Positions 37,413-50,940 of a stretch of 64,000 nucleotides of DNA are shown piece by piece. A program made the translations under genes and the position numbers. The notes beneath the pieces are model-generated. The model ran no database searches. It saw only the letters and a list, made by a program, of their open reading frames with translations, and was not told the origin of the DNA. Where the stretch lies: assembly GCA_030386875.1 (NCBI GenBank), contig CM059562.1, positions 64,602,201 through 64,666,200 of the forward strand, in the 5' to 3' direction. The stretch comes from Morinoia aosen (lineage: Eukaryota; Arthropoda; Malacostraca; Amphipoda; Talitridae). The first letter of the stretch is position 1. Every line of letters starts with the position of its first letter.

Positions 37413-40400
37413 GCCGCAGTTGAAGTAGCCACACGGAAGCCGCAGTTGAAGTAGCGACACGGAAGCCGCAGTGTAAGTAGCGACACGGAAGCCGCAGTTG
37501 AAGTAGCGACACGGAAGCCGCAGTTGAAGTAGCGACACGGAAGCCGCAGTTGAAGTAGCGAAACGGAAGCCGCAGTTGAAGTAGCGACACAGAAGCCGCA
37601 GTTGAAGTAGCGACACAGAAGCCGCAGTTGAAGTAGCGACACAGAAGCCGCAGTTGAAGTAGCGACACAGAAGCCGCAGCTGAAGTAGCGACACAGAAGC
37701 CGCAGTTGAAGTAGCGACACAGAAGCCGCAGTTGAAGTAGCGACACAGAAGCCGCAGTTGAAGTAGCGACACAGAAGCCGCAGTTGAAGTAGCGACACAG
37801 AAGCCGCAGTTGAAGTAGCGATGCAGAAGCCGCAGTTGAAGTAGCGAAGTAGCTACACGGAAGCCGCAGTTGAAGTAGCGACGCAGAAGCCGCAGTAGAA
37901 GTGCCGACGCAGAAGCCGCAGTTGAAGAGACGTAGCGACGCAGAAGCCGCAGTTGAAGAGGAGACGTAGCGACGCAGAAGCCGCAATTGAAGTTGCGACA
38001 CAGAAGCCGCAGTTGAAGTAGCGAAGTAGCTACACGGAAGCCGCAGTTGAAGTAGCGACGCAGAAGCCGCAGTAAAAGTAGCGACTCAGAAGCCGCAGTA
38101 GAAGTAGCGACACAGACGACGCAGTTGAAGTAGGAATCCAGACGACGCAGTTGAAGTAGCGACACAGAAGCCGAAGTTGAAGAAGCGAAGTAGCGACACA
38201 GAAGCCGAAGTTGAAGAAGCGAAGTAGCGACACAGAAGCTGCAGTTGATGAGGAAAAGTTGCGACGCAAAAGCCTTAGCTGAGGTAGCGAAGTAGCAACA
38301 CAGAAGCCGCAGTTGAAGTTGCGACACAAAAGCCGCAGTTGAAGTTGCGACACAGAAGCCGGAGTTGAAGTAGCGACACAGAAGCCGGAGTTGAAGTAGC
38401 GACACAGAAGCCGGAGTTGAAGTAGCGACACAGAAGCCCCAGTTGAAGTAGCGACACAGAAGCCGCAGTTGAAGTAGCGACACAGAAGCCGCAGTTGAAG
38501 TAGCGACACAGAAGCCGCAGTTGAAGTAGCGACACAGAAGCCGCAGTTGAAGTAGCGATGCAGAAGCCGCAGTTGAAGTAGCAACACAGAAGCCGCAGTT
38601 GAAGTAGCGACACATGAGCTGCAGTTGAAGTAGCGACACAGAAGACGCTAATGAAGTAGCGAAGTAGCGACACAGAAGCCGCAGATGAAGTAGCGAAGTT
38701 GCGACACAGAAGCCGCAGTTGAAGTAGCGACGCGGAAGCTGCAGTTGAAGTAGCGACGCGGAAGCCGCAGTTGAAGTAGCGACGCGGAAGCCGCAGTTGA
38801 AGTAGCGACGCGGAAGCCGCAGTTGAAGTAGCGACGCGGAAGCCGCAGTTGAAGTAGCGACGCAGAAGCCGCAGTTGAAGTAGCGACGCAGAAGCCGCAG
38901 TAGGATTAGCGACGCAGAAGCCGCAGTTGAAGTAGCGATGCAGAAACGCAGGAGAGGCAGCGACAAATAAGCCGAAGTTGAAATAGCGACAGAGAAGCCG
39001 CAGTTGAAATAGCGACACAGAAGCCGCAGTTGGGGAAGCGAAGTAGCGACACAGAAGCCGCAGTTGAAGAGAAGTAGCAACACAGAAGCCGCAAATAAAA
39101 AAAAGTAGCGACGCAAAAGCCGCAAATAAAAAAAAATAGCGACGCAAAAGCCGCAGTTGAAGTAGAAGTAGCAAAACAGAAGCAGCAGTAGAAGTAGCGC
39201 CTCAGAAGCCGCAGTAGAAGTAGCGACACAGAAGCCACAGTTTAAGTAGCGAAGCAGAAGCCGCAGTTGAAGAGAAGTAGCGACGCAGAACTCGCAGTTG
39301 AAGTAGCGACACAGAAGCCGCAGTTGATGTAGCGACACAGAAGCCGCAGTTGATGTAGCGACACAGAAGCGGCAGTTGAAGTAGCGACACAGAAGCCTCA
39401 GTTGAAGTAGCGCAGTAGCGACGCAGAAGGCGCAGTAGAAATAGCGACGCAGAAGCCGCAGTAGAAATAGCGACGCAGAAGCCGCAGTAGAAGTTGTGAC
39501 GCAGAAGCCGCAGTTGAAGAGGAGACGTAGCGACGCAGAAGCCGCAATTGAAGTAGCGACACAGAAGCCGCAGTTGAAGTAGCGAAGCAGAAGCCGCAAT
39601 AGGAGTATCGAAACATAAGCCCCAATAGGAGTACCAACACAAAAGCCGCAGTTGAAGTAGCGAAGTAGCGACACAGAAGCCTCAGTTAAGGTAGCGAAGT
39701 AGCGACGAAGAAGTCGCAGTTGAAGTAGCGACTCAGAAGCCGCAGTTGAAGTCGCGACACGGAAGCCGCAGTTGAAGTAGCGACACGGAAGCCGCAGTTG
39801 GAGTAGCGACACGGAAGCCGCAGTTGAAGTAGCCACACGGAAGCCGCAGTTGAAGTAGCGACACGGAAGCCGCAGTGTAAGTAGCGACACGGAAGCCGCA
39901 GTTGAAGTAGCGACACGGAAGCCGCAGTTGAAGTAGCGACACGGAAGCCGCAGTTGAAGTAGCGACACGGAAGCCGCAGTTGAAGTAGCGAAACGGAAGC
40001 CGCAGTTGAAGTAGCGACACAGAAGCCGCAGTTGAAGTAGCGACACAGAAGCCGCAGTTGAAGTAGCGACACAGAAGCCGCAGTTGAAGTAGCGACACAG
40101 AAGCCGCAGTTGAAGTAGCGACACAGAAGCCGCAGTTGAAGTAGCGACACAGAAGCCGCAGTTGAAGTAGCGACACAGAAGCCGCAGTTGAAGTAGCGAC
40201 ACAGAAGCCGCAGTTGAAGTAGCGACACAGAAGCCGCAGTTGAAGTAGCGATGCAGAAGCCGCAGTTGAAGTAGCGAAGTAGCTACACGGAAGCCGCAGT
40301 TGAAGTAGCGACGCAGAAGCCGCAGTAGAAGTAGCGACGCAGAAGCCGCAGTTGAAGAGGAGACGTAGCGACGCAGAAGCCGCAGTTGAAGAGGAGACGT

Positions 40401-42240
40401 AGCGACGCAGAAGCCGCAATTGAAGTTGCGACACAGAAGCCGCAGTTGAAGTAGCGAAGTAGCTACACGGAAGCCGCAGTTGAAGTAGCGACGCAGAAGC
40501 CGCAGTGAAAGTAGCGACTCAGAAGCCGCAGTAGAAGTAGCGACACAGACGACGCAGTTGAAGTAGGGATCCAGACGACGCAGTTGAAGTAGCGACACAG
40601 AAGCCGAAGTTGAAGAAGCGAAGTAGCGACACAGAAGCCGAAGTTGAAGAAGCGAAATAGCAACACAGAAGCTGTAGTTGATGAGGAAAAGTTGCGACGC
40701 AAAAGCCTTAGCTGAGGTAGCGAAGTAGCAACACAGAAGCCGCAGTTGAAGTTGCGACACAAAAGCCGCAGTTGAAGTTGCGACACAGAAGCCGGAGTTG
40801 AAGTAGCAACACAGAAGCCGGAGTTGAAGTAGCGACACAGAAGCCGGAGTTGAAGTAGCGACACAGAAGCCACAGTTGAAGTAGCCACACGGAAGCTGCA
40901 GTTGAAGTAGCGACACGGAAGCCGCAGTTGAAGTAGCGACACGGAAGCCGCAGTTGAAGTAGCGACACGGAAGCCGCAGTTGAAGTAGCGACACGGAAGC
41001 CGCAGTTGATGTAGCGACACAGAAGCCGCAGTTGAAGTAGCGACACAGAAGCCGCAGTTGAAGTAGCGAAGTAGCGACGCAGAAGGCGCAGTAGAAATAG
41101 CGACGCAGAAGCCGCAGTAGAAATAGCGACGCAGAAGCCGCAGTAGAAGTAGTGACGCAGAAGCCGCAGTTGAAGAGGAGACGTAGCGACGCAGAAGCCG
41201 CAATTGAAGTAGCGACACAGAAGCCGCAGTTGAAGTAGCGACACAGAAGCCACAGTTGAAGTAGCGACACAGAAGCCGCAGTTGAAGTAGCGAAGCAGAA
41301 GCCGCAATAGGAGTATCGAAACATAAGCCCCAATAGGAGTACCAACACAAAAGCCGCAGTTGAAGTAGCGAAGTAGCGACACAGAAGCCTCAGTTAAGGT
41401 AGCGAAGTAGCGACGAAGAAGTCGCAGTTGAAGTAGCGACTCAGAAGCCGCAGTTGAAGTCGCGACACGGAAGCCGCAGTTGAAGTAGCGACACGGAAGC
41501 CGCAGTTGGAGTAGCGACACGGAAGCCGCAGTTGAAGTAGCCACACGGAAGCCGCAGTTGAAGTAGCGACACGGAAGCCGCAGTGTAAGTAGCGACACGG
41601 AAGCCGCAGTTGAAGTAGCAACACAGAAGCCGCAGTTGAAGTAGCGACACAGAAGCCGCAGTTGAAGTAGCGACACAGAAGCCGCAGTTGAAGTAGCGAC
41701 ACAGAAGCCGCAGCTGAAGTAGCGACACAGAAGCCGCAGTTGAAGTAGCGACACAGAAGCCGCAGTTGAAGTAGCGACACAGAAGCCGCAGTTGAAGTAG
41801 CGACACAGAAGCCGCAGTTGAAGTAGCGATGCAGAAGCCGCAGTTGAAGTAGCGAAGTAGCTACACGGAAGCCGCAGTTGAAGTAGCGACGCAGAAGATG
41901 CAGTAGAAGTAGCGACGCAGAAGCCGCAGTTGAAGAGACGTAGCGACGCAGAAGCCGCAGTTGAAGAGGAGACGTAGCGACGCAGAAGCCGCAATTGAAG
42001 TTGCGACACAGAAGCCGCAGTTGAAGTAGCGAAGTAGCTACACGGAAGCCGCAGTTGAAGTAGCGACGCAGAAGCCGCAGTAAAAGTAGCGACTCAGAAG
42101 CCGCAGTAGAAGTAGCGACACAGACGACGCAGTTGAAGTAGGAATCCAGACGACGCAGTTGAAGTAGCGACACAGAAGCCGAAGTTGAAGAAGCGAAGTA
42201 GCGACACAGAAGCCGAAGTTGAAGAAGCGAAGTAGCGACA
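37413..42240. repeat. Third relative of the domain B module (offset 10,558 bp)
   Basis: From about 38,557 this stretch matches 27,999 onward at a constant offset of 10,558 bp. The marker cgacacatgagctgcag is at 28054 and 38612, and the segments 28644-29084 and 39202-39642 translate identically. The offset equals 4163 plus 6395, so the 10.6-kb relation is nested with the 4163-bp duplication. Relative to the first copy, blocks of identical monomers differ in number (eight near 27.8 kb, fewer near 38.5 kb). Confidence 0.75.
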
Positions 42241-45200
42241 CAGAAGCTGCAGTTGATGAGGAAAAGTTGCGACGCAAAAGCCTTAGCTGAGGTAGCGAAG
42301 TAGCAACACAGAAGCCGCAGTTGAAGTTGCGACACAAAAGCCGCAGTTGAAGTTGCGACACAGAAGCCGGAGTTGAAGTAGCGACACAGAAGCCGGAGTT
42401 GAAGTAGCGACACAGAAGCCCCAGTTGAAGTAGCGACACAGAAGCCCCAGTTGAAGTAGCGACACAGAAGCCACAGTTGAAGTAGCGACACAGAAGCCGC
42501 AGTTGAAGTAGCGACACAGAAGCCGCAGTTGAAGTAGCGAAGCAGAAGCCGCAGTTGAAAAAGCGAAGCAGAAGCCGCAGTTGAAGTAGCGAAGCAGAAG
42601 CCGCAGTTAAAGTAGCGAAGCAGAAGCCGCAGTTGAAGTAGCGAAGCAGAAGCCGCAGTTGAAATAGCGCAGCAGAAGCCGCAGTTGAAATAGCGCAGCA
42701 GAAGCCGCAGTTGAAGTAGCGAAGCAGAAGCCGCAGATAAAGTAGCGACGCGGAAGCCGCAGTTGAAGTAGCGACGCGGAAGCCGCGGTTGAAGTAGCGA
42801 CGCGGAAGCCGCAGTTGAAGTAGCGACGCAGAAGCCGCAGTAGGATTAGCGACGCAGAAGCCGCAGTTGAAGTAGCGATGCAGAAACGCAGGAGAGGCAG
42901 CGACAAATAAGCCGCAGTTGAAATAGCGACACAGAAGCCGCAGTTGGGGAAGCGAAGTAGCGACACAGAAGCCGCAGTTGAAGAGAAGTAGCAACACAGA
43001 AGCCGCAGATTGAGAGAAGTAGCAACACAGAAGCCGCAGATTAAGAGAAGTAGCAACACAGAAGCCGCAGATTAAGAGAAGTAGCGACGCAAAAGCCGCA
43101 GTAGAAGTTGCGCCACAGAAGCCGCAGTAGAAATAGCGCCACAGAAGCCGCAGTAGAAATAGCGCCACAGAAGCCACAGTTTAAGTAGCGAAGCAGAAGC
43201 CGCAGTTGAAGAGAAGTAGCGACGCAGAACTCGCAGTTGAAGTAGCGACACAGAAGCCGCAGTTGATGTAGCGACACAGAAGCCGCAGTTGATGTAGCGA
43301 CACAGAAGCCGCAGTTGAAGTAGCGACACAGAAGCCGAAGTTGAAGTAGCGAAGTAGCGACGCAGAAGGCGCAGTAGAAATAGCGACGCAGAAGCCGCAG
43401 TAGAAATAGCGACGCAGAAGCCGCAGTAGAAGTAGTGACGCAGAAGCCGCAGTTGAAGAGGAGACGTAGCGACGCAGAAGCCGCAATTGAAGTAGCGACA
43501 CAGAAGCCGCAGTTGAAGTAGCGAAGCAGAAGCCGCAATAGGAGTATCGAAACATAAGCCCCAATAGGAGTACCAACACAAAAGCCGCAGTTGAAGTAGC
43601 GAAGTAGCGACACAGAAGCCTCAGTTAAGGTAGCGAAGTAGCGACGAAGAAGTCGCAGTTGAAGTAGCGACTCAGAAGCCGCAGTTGAAGTCGCGACACG
43701 GAAGCCGCAGTTGAAGTAGCGACACGGAAGCCGCAGTTGGAGTAGCGACACGGAAGCCGCAGTTGAAGTAGCCACACGGAAGCCGCAGTTGAAGTAGCGA
43801 CACGGAAGCCGCAGTGTAAGTAGCGACACGGAAGCCGCAGTTGAAGTAGCGACACGGAAGCCGCAGTTGAAGTAGCGACACGGAAGCCGCAGTTGAAGTA
43901 GCGAAACGGAAGCCGCAGTTGAAGTAGCGACACAGAAGCCGCAGTTGAAGTAGCGACACAGAAGCCGCAGTTGAAGTAGCGACACAGAAGCCGCAGTTGA
44001 AGTAGCGACACAGAAGCCGCAGCTGAAGTAGCGACACAGAAGCCGCAGTTGAAGTAGCGACACAGAAGCCGCAGTTGAAGTAGCGACACAGAAGCCGCAG
44101 TTGAAGTAGCGACACAGAAGCCGCTGTTGAAGTAGCGATGCAGAAGCCGCAGTTGAAGTAGCGAAGTAGCTACACGGAAGCCGCAGTTGAAGTAGCGAAG
44201 TAGCTACACGGAAGCCGCAGTTGAAGTAGCGACGCAGAAGCCGCAGTAGAAGTGCCGACGCAGAAGCCGCAGTTGAAGAGACGTAGCGACGCAGAAGCCG
44301 CAGTTGAAGAGGAGACGTAGCGACGCAGAAGCCGCAATTGAAGTTGCGACACAGAAGCCGCAGTTGAAGTAGCGAAGTAGCTACACGGAAGCCGCAGTTG
44401 AAGTAGCGACGCAGAAGCCGCAGTAAAAGTAGCGACTCAGAAGCCGCAGTAGAAGTAGCGACACAGACGACGCAGTTGAAGTAGGAATCCAGACGACGCA
44501 GTTGAAGTAGCGACACAGAAGCCGAAGTTGAAGAAGCGAAGTAGCGACACAGAAGCCGAAGTTGAAGAAGCGAAGTAGCGACACAGAAGCTGCAGTTGAT
44601 GAGGGAAAGTTGCGACGCAAAAGCCTTAGCTGAGGTAGCGAAGTAGCAACACAGAAGCCGCAGTTGAAGTTGCGACACAAAAGCCGCAGTTGAAGTTGCG
44701 ACACAGAAGCCGGAGTTGAAGTAGCGACACAGAAGCCGGAGTTGAAGTAGCGACACAGAAGCCGGAGTTGAAGTAGCGACACAGAAGCCCCAGTTGAAGT
44801 AGCGACACAGAAGCCCCAGTTGAAGTAGCGACACAGAAGCCACAGTTGAAGTAGCGACACAGAAGCCGCAGTTGAAGTAGCGACACAGAAGCCGCAGTTG
44901 AAGTAGCGAAGCAGAAGCCGCAGTTGAAGTAGCAAAGCAGAAGCCGCAGTTGAAGTAGCGAAGCAGAAGCCGCAGTTGAAGTAGCGAAACAGAAGCCGCA
45001 GTTAGAGTAGCGAAGCAGAAGCCGCAGTTGAAGTAGCGCAGCAGAAGCCGCAGTTGAAGTAGCGACGCAAAAGCCGCAGTAGACGTAGCGACGCAAAAGC
45101 CGCAGTAGACGTAGCGACGCAAAAGCCGCAGTAGACGTAGCGACACAGAAGACGATGTTGAAGTCGCGACACAGAAGCCGCAGTTGGAGAAGCGAAGTAG

Positions 45201-46577
45201 CGACACAGAAGCCGCAGTTGGAGAAGCGAAGTAGCGACACAGAAGCCGCAGTTGGAGAAGCGAAGTAGCGACACAGAAGCCGCAGGAGAAGTAGCGACGC
45301 AGAAGCCGCAGGAGAAGTAGCGACGCAGAAGCCGCTGTAAAAGTAGCGACGCATAAGACGCAGTTGAAGTAGCGACACAGAAGCCGCAGTTGAAGTAGCG
45401 ACTCAGAAGCCGCAGTTGAAGTAGCGACATGGAAGCCGCAGTTGAAGAAGCAAAGTAGCGACACAGAAACCGCAGTAGAAGTAGCGACACATAAGCCGCA
45501 GAAGTAGCGACACAGAAGCCGCAGGAGAAGTAGCGACACAGAAGCCGCAGTTGAAGTAGCGACGCAGAAGCCGCAGTTGAAGTAGCGACGCAGAAGCCGC
45601 AGTTAACGTAGCGACGCAGAAGCCGCTGGAGAAGTAGCGACACACAAGCCGCTGGAGAAGTAGCGACACAGAAGCCGCAGGAGAAGTAGCGACACAGAAG
45701 CCGCAGGAGAAGTAGCGACACAGAAGCCGCAGGAGAAGTAGCGACACAGAAGCCGCAGGAGAAGTAGCGACACAGAAGCCGCAGGAGAAGTAGCGACACA
45801 GAAGCCGCAGGAGAAGTAGCGACACAGAAGCCGCAGAAGTAGCGACACAGAAGCCGCAGAAGTAGCGACACAGAAGCCGCAGGAGAAGTAGCGACACAGA
45901 AGCCGCAGGAGAAGTAGCGACACAGAAGCCGCAGAAGAAGTTGCGACACAGAAGCCGCAGAAGTAGCGACACAGAAGCCGCAGGAGAAGTAGCGACACAG
46001 AAGCCGCAGGAGAAGTAGCGACGCAGAAGCCGCAGTTCAAGTAGCGACGCAGAAGCCGCAGTAGAAGTAGCGGCGCAGAAGCCGCAGTGAAAGTAGCGAC
46101 GCAGAAACCGCTGTGAAAGTAGCGACTCAGAAGCCGCAGTGGAGGTGGCGACGCAAAAGCCGCAGTTGAAGGAGCGACACAGAAGCCGCAGTTGAAGTAG
46201 CGACACAGAAGCCGCAGTTGAAGTAGCGACACAGAAGCCGCAGTTGAAGTAGCGATACAGAAGCCGCAGTTGAAGTAGCGACGCAGAAGCCGAAGTTGAA
46301 GTAGCGACACAGAACGCAGTTGAAGAAGCGAAGTAGCGACACAGAAGCCGCAGTTGAAATGAAGTAGCGACGCAGAACCCGCAGTAGAAGTAGCGACGCA
46401 GAAGCCGCAATAGGAGTACCGACACAGTAGACAGAGTTGAAGTAGCGACACAGACAACGCATTGAAGAAGCGAGGTAACGACACAGAAGCCACAGTTGAA
46501 GTAGCGACAAACAAGCCGTAGTTGAAGTGGCGATGTTGCGACACAGAAGTCGCAGATGAAGTAGCGAAGTTGCGACA
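42241..46577. repeat. 4.36-kb tandem duplication, copy 1
   Basis: The block starts at the cagaagctgcagttgatgag variant and runs to the same variant at 46578. It matches the next block at a constant offset of 4363 bp from about 42.4 kb. It is one 26-bp monomer shorter because it carries two, not three, ccggag monomers near 42370. Confidence 0.85.
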
Positions 46578-49500
46578 CAGAAGCTGCAGTTGATGAGGAA
46601 AAGTTGCGACGCAAAAGCCTTAGCTGAGGTAGCGAAGTAGCAACACAGAAGCCGCAGTTGAAGTTGCGACACAAAAGCCGCAGTTGAAGTTGCGACACAG
46701 AAGCCGGAGTTGAAGTAGCGACACAGAAGCCGGAGTTGAAGTAGCGACACAGAAGCCGGAGTTGAAGTAGCGACACAGAAGCCCCAGTTGAAGTAGCGAC
46801 ACAGAAGCCCCAGTTGAAGTAGCGACACAGAAGCCACAGTTGAAGTAGCGACACAGAAGCCGCAGTTGAAGTAGCGACACAGAAGCCGCAGTTGAAGTAG
46901 CGAAGCAGAAGCCGCAGTTGAAAAAGCGAAGCAGAAGCCGCAGTTGAAGTAGCGAAGCAGAAGCCGCAGTTAAAGTAGCGAAGCAGAAGCCGCAGTTGAA
47001 GTAGCGAAGCAGAAGCCGCAGTTGAAATAGCGCAGCAGAAGCCGCAGTTGAAATAGCGCAGCAGAAGCCGCAGTTGAAGTAGCGAAGCAGAAGCCGCAGA
47101 TAAAGTAGCGACGCGGAAGCCGCAGTTGAAGTAGCGACGCGGAAGCCGCGGTTGAAGTAGCGACGCGGAAGCCGCAGTTGAAGTAGCGACGCAGAAGCCG
47201 CAGTAGGATTAGCGACGCAGAAGCCGCAGTTGAAGTAGCGATGCAGAAACGCAGGAGAGGCAGCGACAAATAAGCCGCAGTTGAAATAGCGACACAGAAG
47301 CCGCAGTTGGGGAAGCGAAGTAGCGACACAGAAGCCGCAGTTGAAGAGAAGTAGCAACACAGAAGCCGCAGATTGAGAGAAGTAGCAACACAGAAGCCGC
47401 AGATTAAGAGAAGTAGCAACACAGAAGCCGCAGATTAAGAGAAGTAGCGACGCAAAAGCCGCAGTAGAAGTTGCGCCACAGAAGCCGCAGTAGAAATAGC
47501 GCCACAGAAGCCGCAGTAGAAATAGCGCCACAGAAGCCACAGTTTAAGTAGCGAAGCAGAAGCCGCAGTTGAAGAGAAGTAGCGACGCAGAACTCGCAGT
47601 TGAAGTAGCGACACAGAAGCCGCAGTTGATGTAGCGACACAGAAGCCGCAGTTGATGTAGCGACACAGAAGCCGCAGTTGAAGTAGCGACACAGAAGCCG
47701 AAGTTGAAGTAGCGAAGTAGCGACGCAGAAGGCGCAGTAGAAATAGCGACGCAGAAGCCGCAGTAGAAATAGCGACGCAGAAGCCGCAGTAGAAGTAGTG
47801 ACGCAGAAGCCGCAGTTGAAGAGGAGACGTAGCGACGCAGAAGCCGCAATTGAAGTAGCGACACAGAAGCCGCAGTTGAAGTAGCGAAGCAGAAGCCGCA
47901 ATAGGAGTATCGAAACATAAGCCCCAATAGGAGTACCAACACAAAAGCCGCAGTTGAAGTAGCGAAGTAGCGACACAGAAGCCTCAGTTAAGGTAGCGAA
48001 GTAGCGACGAAGAAGTCGCAGTTGAAGTAGCGACTCAGAAGCCGCAGTTGAAGTCGCGACACGGAAGCCGCAGTTGAAGTAGCGACACGGAAGCCGCAGT
48101 TGGAGTAGCGACACGGAAGCCGCAGTTGAAGTAGCCACACGGAAGCCGCAGTTGAAGTAGCGACACGGAAGCCGCAGTGTAAGTAGCGACACGGAAGCCG
48201 CAGTTGAAGTAGCGACACGGAAGCCGCAGTTGAAGTAGCGACACGGAAGCCGCAGTTGAAGTAGCGAAACGGAAGCCGCAGTTGAAGTAGCGACACAGAA
48301 GCCGCAGTTGAAGTAGCGACACAGAAGCCGCAGTTGAAGTAGCGACACAGAAGCCGCAGTTGAAGTAGCGACACAGAAGCCGCAGCTGAAGTAGCGACAC
48401 AGAAGCCGCAGTTGAAGTAGCGACACAGAAGCCGCAGTTGAAGTAGCGACACAGAAGCCGCAGTTGAAGTAGCGACACAGAAGCCGCTGTTGAAGTAGCG
48501 ATGCAGAAGCCGCAGTTGAAGTAGCGAAGTAGCTACACGGAAGCCGCAGTTGAAGTAGCGAAGTAGCTACACGGAAGCCGCAGTTGAAGTAGCGACGCAG
48601 AAGCCGCAGTAGAAGTGCCGACGCAGAAGCCGCAGTTGAAGAGACGTAGCGACGCAGAAGCCGCAGTTGAAGAGGAGACGTAGCGACGCAGAAGCCGCAA
48701 TTGAAGTTGCGACACAGAAGCCGCAGTTGAAGTAGCGAAGTAGCTACACGGAAGCCGCAGTTGAAGTAGCGACGCAGAAGCCGCAGTAAAAGTAGCGACT
48801 CAGAAGCCGCAGTAGAAGTAGCGACACAGACGACGCAGTTGAAGTAGGAATCCAGACGACGCAGTTGAAGTAGCGACACAGAAGCCGAAGTTGAAGAAGC
48901 GAAGTAGCGACACAGAAGCCGAAGTTGAAGAAGCGAAGTAGCGACACAGAAGCTGCAGTTGATGAGGGAAAGTTGCGACGCAAAAGCCTTAGCTGAGGTA
49001 GCGAAGTAGCAACACAGAAGCCGCAGTTGAAGTTGCGACACAAAAGCCGCAGTTGAAGTTGCGACACAGAAGCCGGAGTTGAAGTAGCGACACAGAAGCC
49101 GGAGTTGAAGTAGCGACACAGAAGCCGGAGTTGAAGTAGCGACACAGAAGCCCCAGTTGAAGTAGCGACACAGAAGCCCCAGTTGAAGTAGCGACACAGA
49201 AGCCACAGTTGAAGTAGCGACACAGAAGCCGCAGTTGAAGTAGCGACACAGAAGCCGCAGTTGAAGTAGCGAAGCAGAAGCCGCAGTTGAAGTAGCAAAG
49301 CAGAAGCCGCAGTTGAAGTAGCGAAGCAGAAGCCGCAGTTGAAGTAGCGAAACAGAAGCCGCAGTTAGAGTAGCGAAGCAGAAGCCGCAGTTGAGGTAGC
49401 GCAGCAGAAGCCGCAGTTGAAGTAGCGACGCAAAAGCCGCAGTAGACGTAGCGACGCAAAAGCCGCAGTAGACGTAGCGACGCAAAAGCCGCAGTAGACG

Positions 49501-50940
49501 TAGCGACACAGAAGACGATGTTGAAGTCGCGACACAGAAGCCGCAGTTGGAGAAGCGAAGTAGCGACACAGAAGCCGCAGTTGGAGAAGCGAAGTAGCGA
49601 CACAGAAGCCGCAGTTGGAGAAGCGAAGTAGCGACACAGAAGCCGCAGGAGAAGTAGCGACGCAGAAGCCGCAGGAGAAGTAGCGACGCAGAAGCCGCTG
49701 TAAAAGTAGCGACGCATAAGACGCAGTTGAAGTAGCGACACAGAAGCCGCAGTTGAAGTAGCGACTCAGAAGCCGCAGTTGAAGTAGCGACATGGAAGCC
49801 GCAGTTGAAGAAGCAAAGTAGCGACACAGAAACCGCAGTAGAAGTAGCGACACATAAGCCGCAGAAGTAGCGACACAGAAGCCGCAGGAGAAGTAGCGAC
49901 ACAGAAGCCGCAGTTGAAGTAGCGACGCAGAAGCCGCAGTTGAAGTAGCGACGCAGAAGCCGCAGTTAACGTAGCGACGCAGAAGCCGCTGGAGAAGTAG
50001 CGACACACAAGCCGCTGGAGAAGTAGCGACACAGAAGCCGCAGGAGAAGTAGCGACACAGAAGCCGCAGGAGAAGTAGCGACACAGAAGCCGCAGGAGAA
50101 GTAGCGACACAGAAGCCGCAGGAGAAGTAGCGACACAGAAGCCGCAGGAGAAGTAGCGACACAGAAGCCGCAGGAGAAGTAGCGACACAGAAGCCGCAGA
50201 AGTAGCGACACAGAAGCCGCAGAAGTAGCGACACAGAAGCCGCAGGAGAAGTAGCGACACAGAAGCCGCAGGAGAAGTAGCGACACAGAAGCCGCAGAAG
50301 AAGTTGCGACACAGAAGCCGCAGAAGTAGCGACACAGAAGCCGCAGGAGAAGTAGCGACACAGAAGCCGCAGGAGAAGTAGCGACGCAGAAGCCGCAGTT
50401 CAAGTAGCGACGCAGAAGCCGCAGTAGAAGTAGCGGCGCAGAAGCCGCAGTGAAAGTAGCGACGCAGAAACCGCTGTGAAAGTAGCGACTCAGAAGCCGC
50501 AGTGGAGGTGGCGACGCAAAAGCCGCAGTTGAAGGAGCGACACAGAAGCCGCAGTTGAAGTAGCGACACAGAAGCCGCAGTTGAAGTAGCGACACAGAAG
50601 CCGCAGTTGAAGTAGCGATACAGAAGCCGCAGTTGAAGTAGCGACGCAGAAGCCGAAGTTGAAGTAGCGACACAGAACGCAGTTGAAGAAGCGAAGTAGC
50701 GACACAGAAGCCGCAGTTGAAATGAAGTAGCGACGCAGAACCCGCAGTAGAAGTAGCGACGCAGAAGCCGCAATAGGAGTACCGACACAGTAGACAGAGT
50801 TGAAGTAGCGACACAGACAACGCATTGAAGAAGCGAGGTAACGACACAGAAGCCACAGTTGAAGTAGCGACAAACAAGCCGTAGTTGAAGTGGCGATGTT
50901 GCGACACAGAAGTCGCAGATGAAGTAGCGAAGTTGCGACA
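46578..50940. repeat. 4.36-kb tandem duplication, copy 2
   Basis: Second copy of 42241-46577. In the compared stretches (42607-43059, 43041-45539 and 45002-45949 with their partners) I find one base substitution, A at 45032 against G at 49395, and one monomer gain. Copy 2 ends at 50940, where the sequence continues into cagaagccgc instead of the marker variant cagaagctgc. Confidence 0.85.

Noticed and set aside
37329..41348. A 1339-codon minus-strand open frame, and dozens like it, as large Cys-rich proteins
   Set aside because: It is a translation of the 26-bp satellite; equivalent frames overlap it in other phases and the peptide simply repeats every 26 residues. Many such frames also begin at non-ATG codons.
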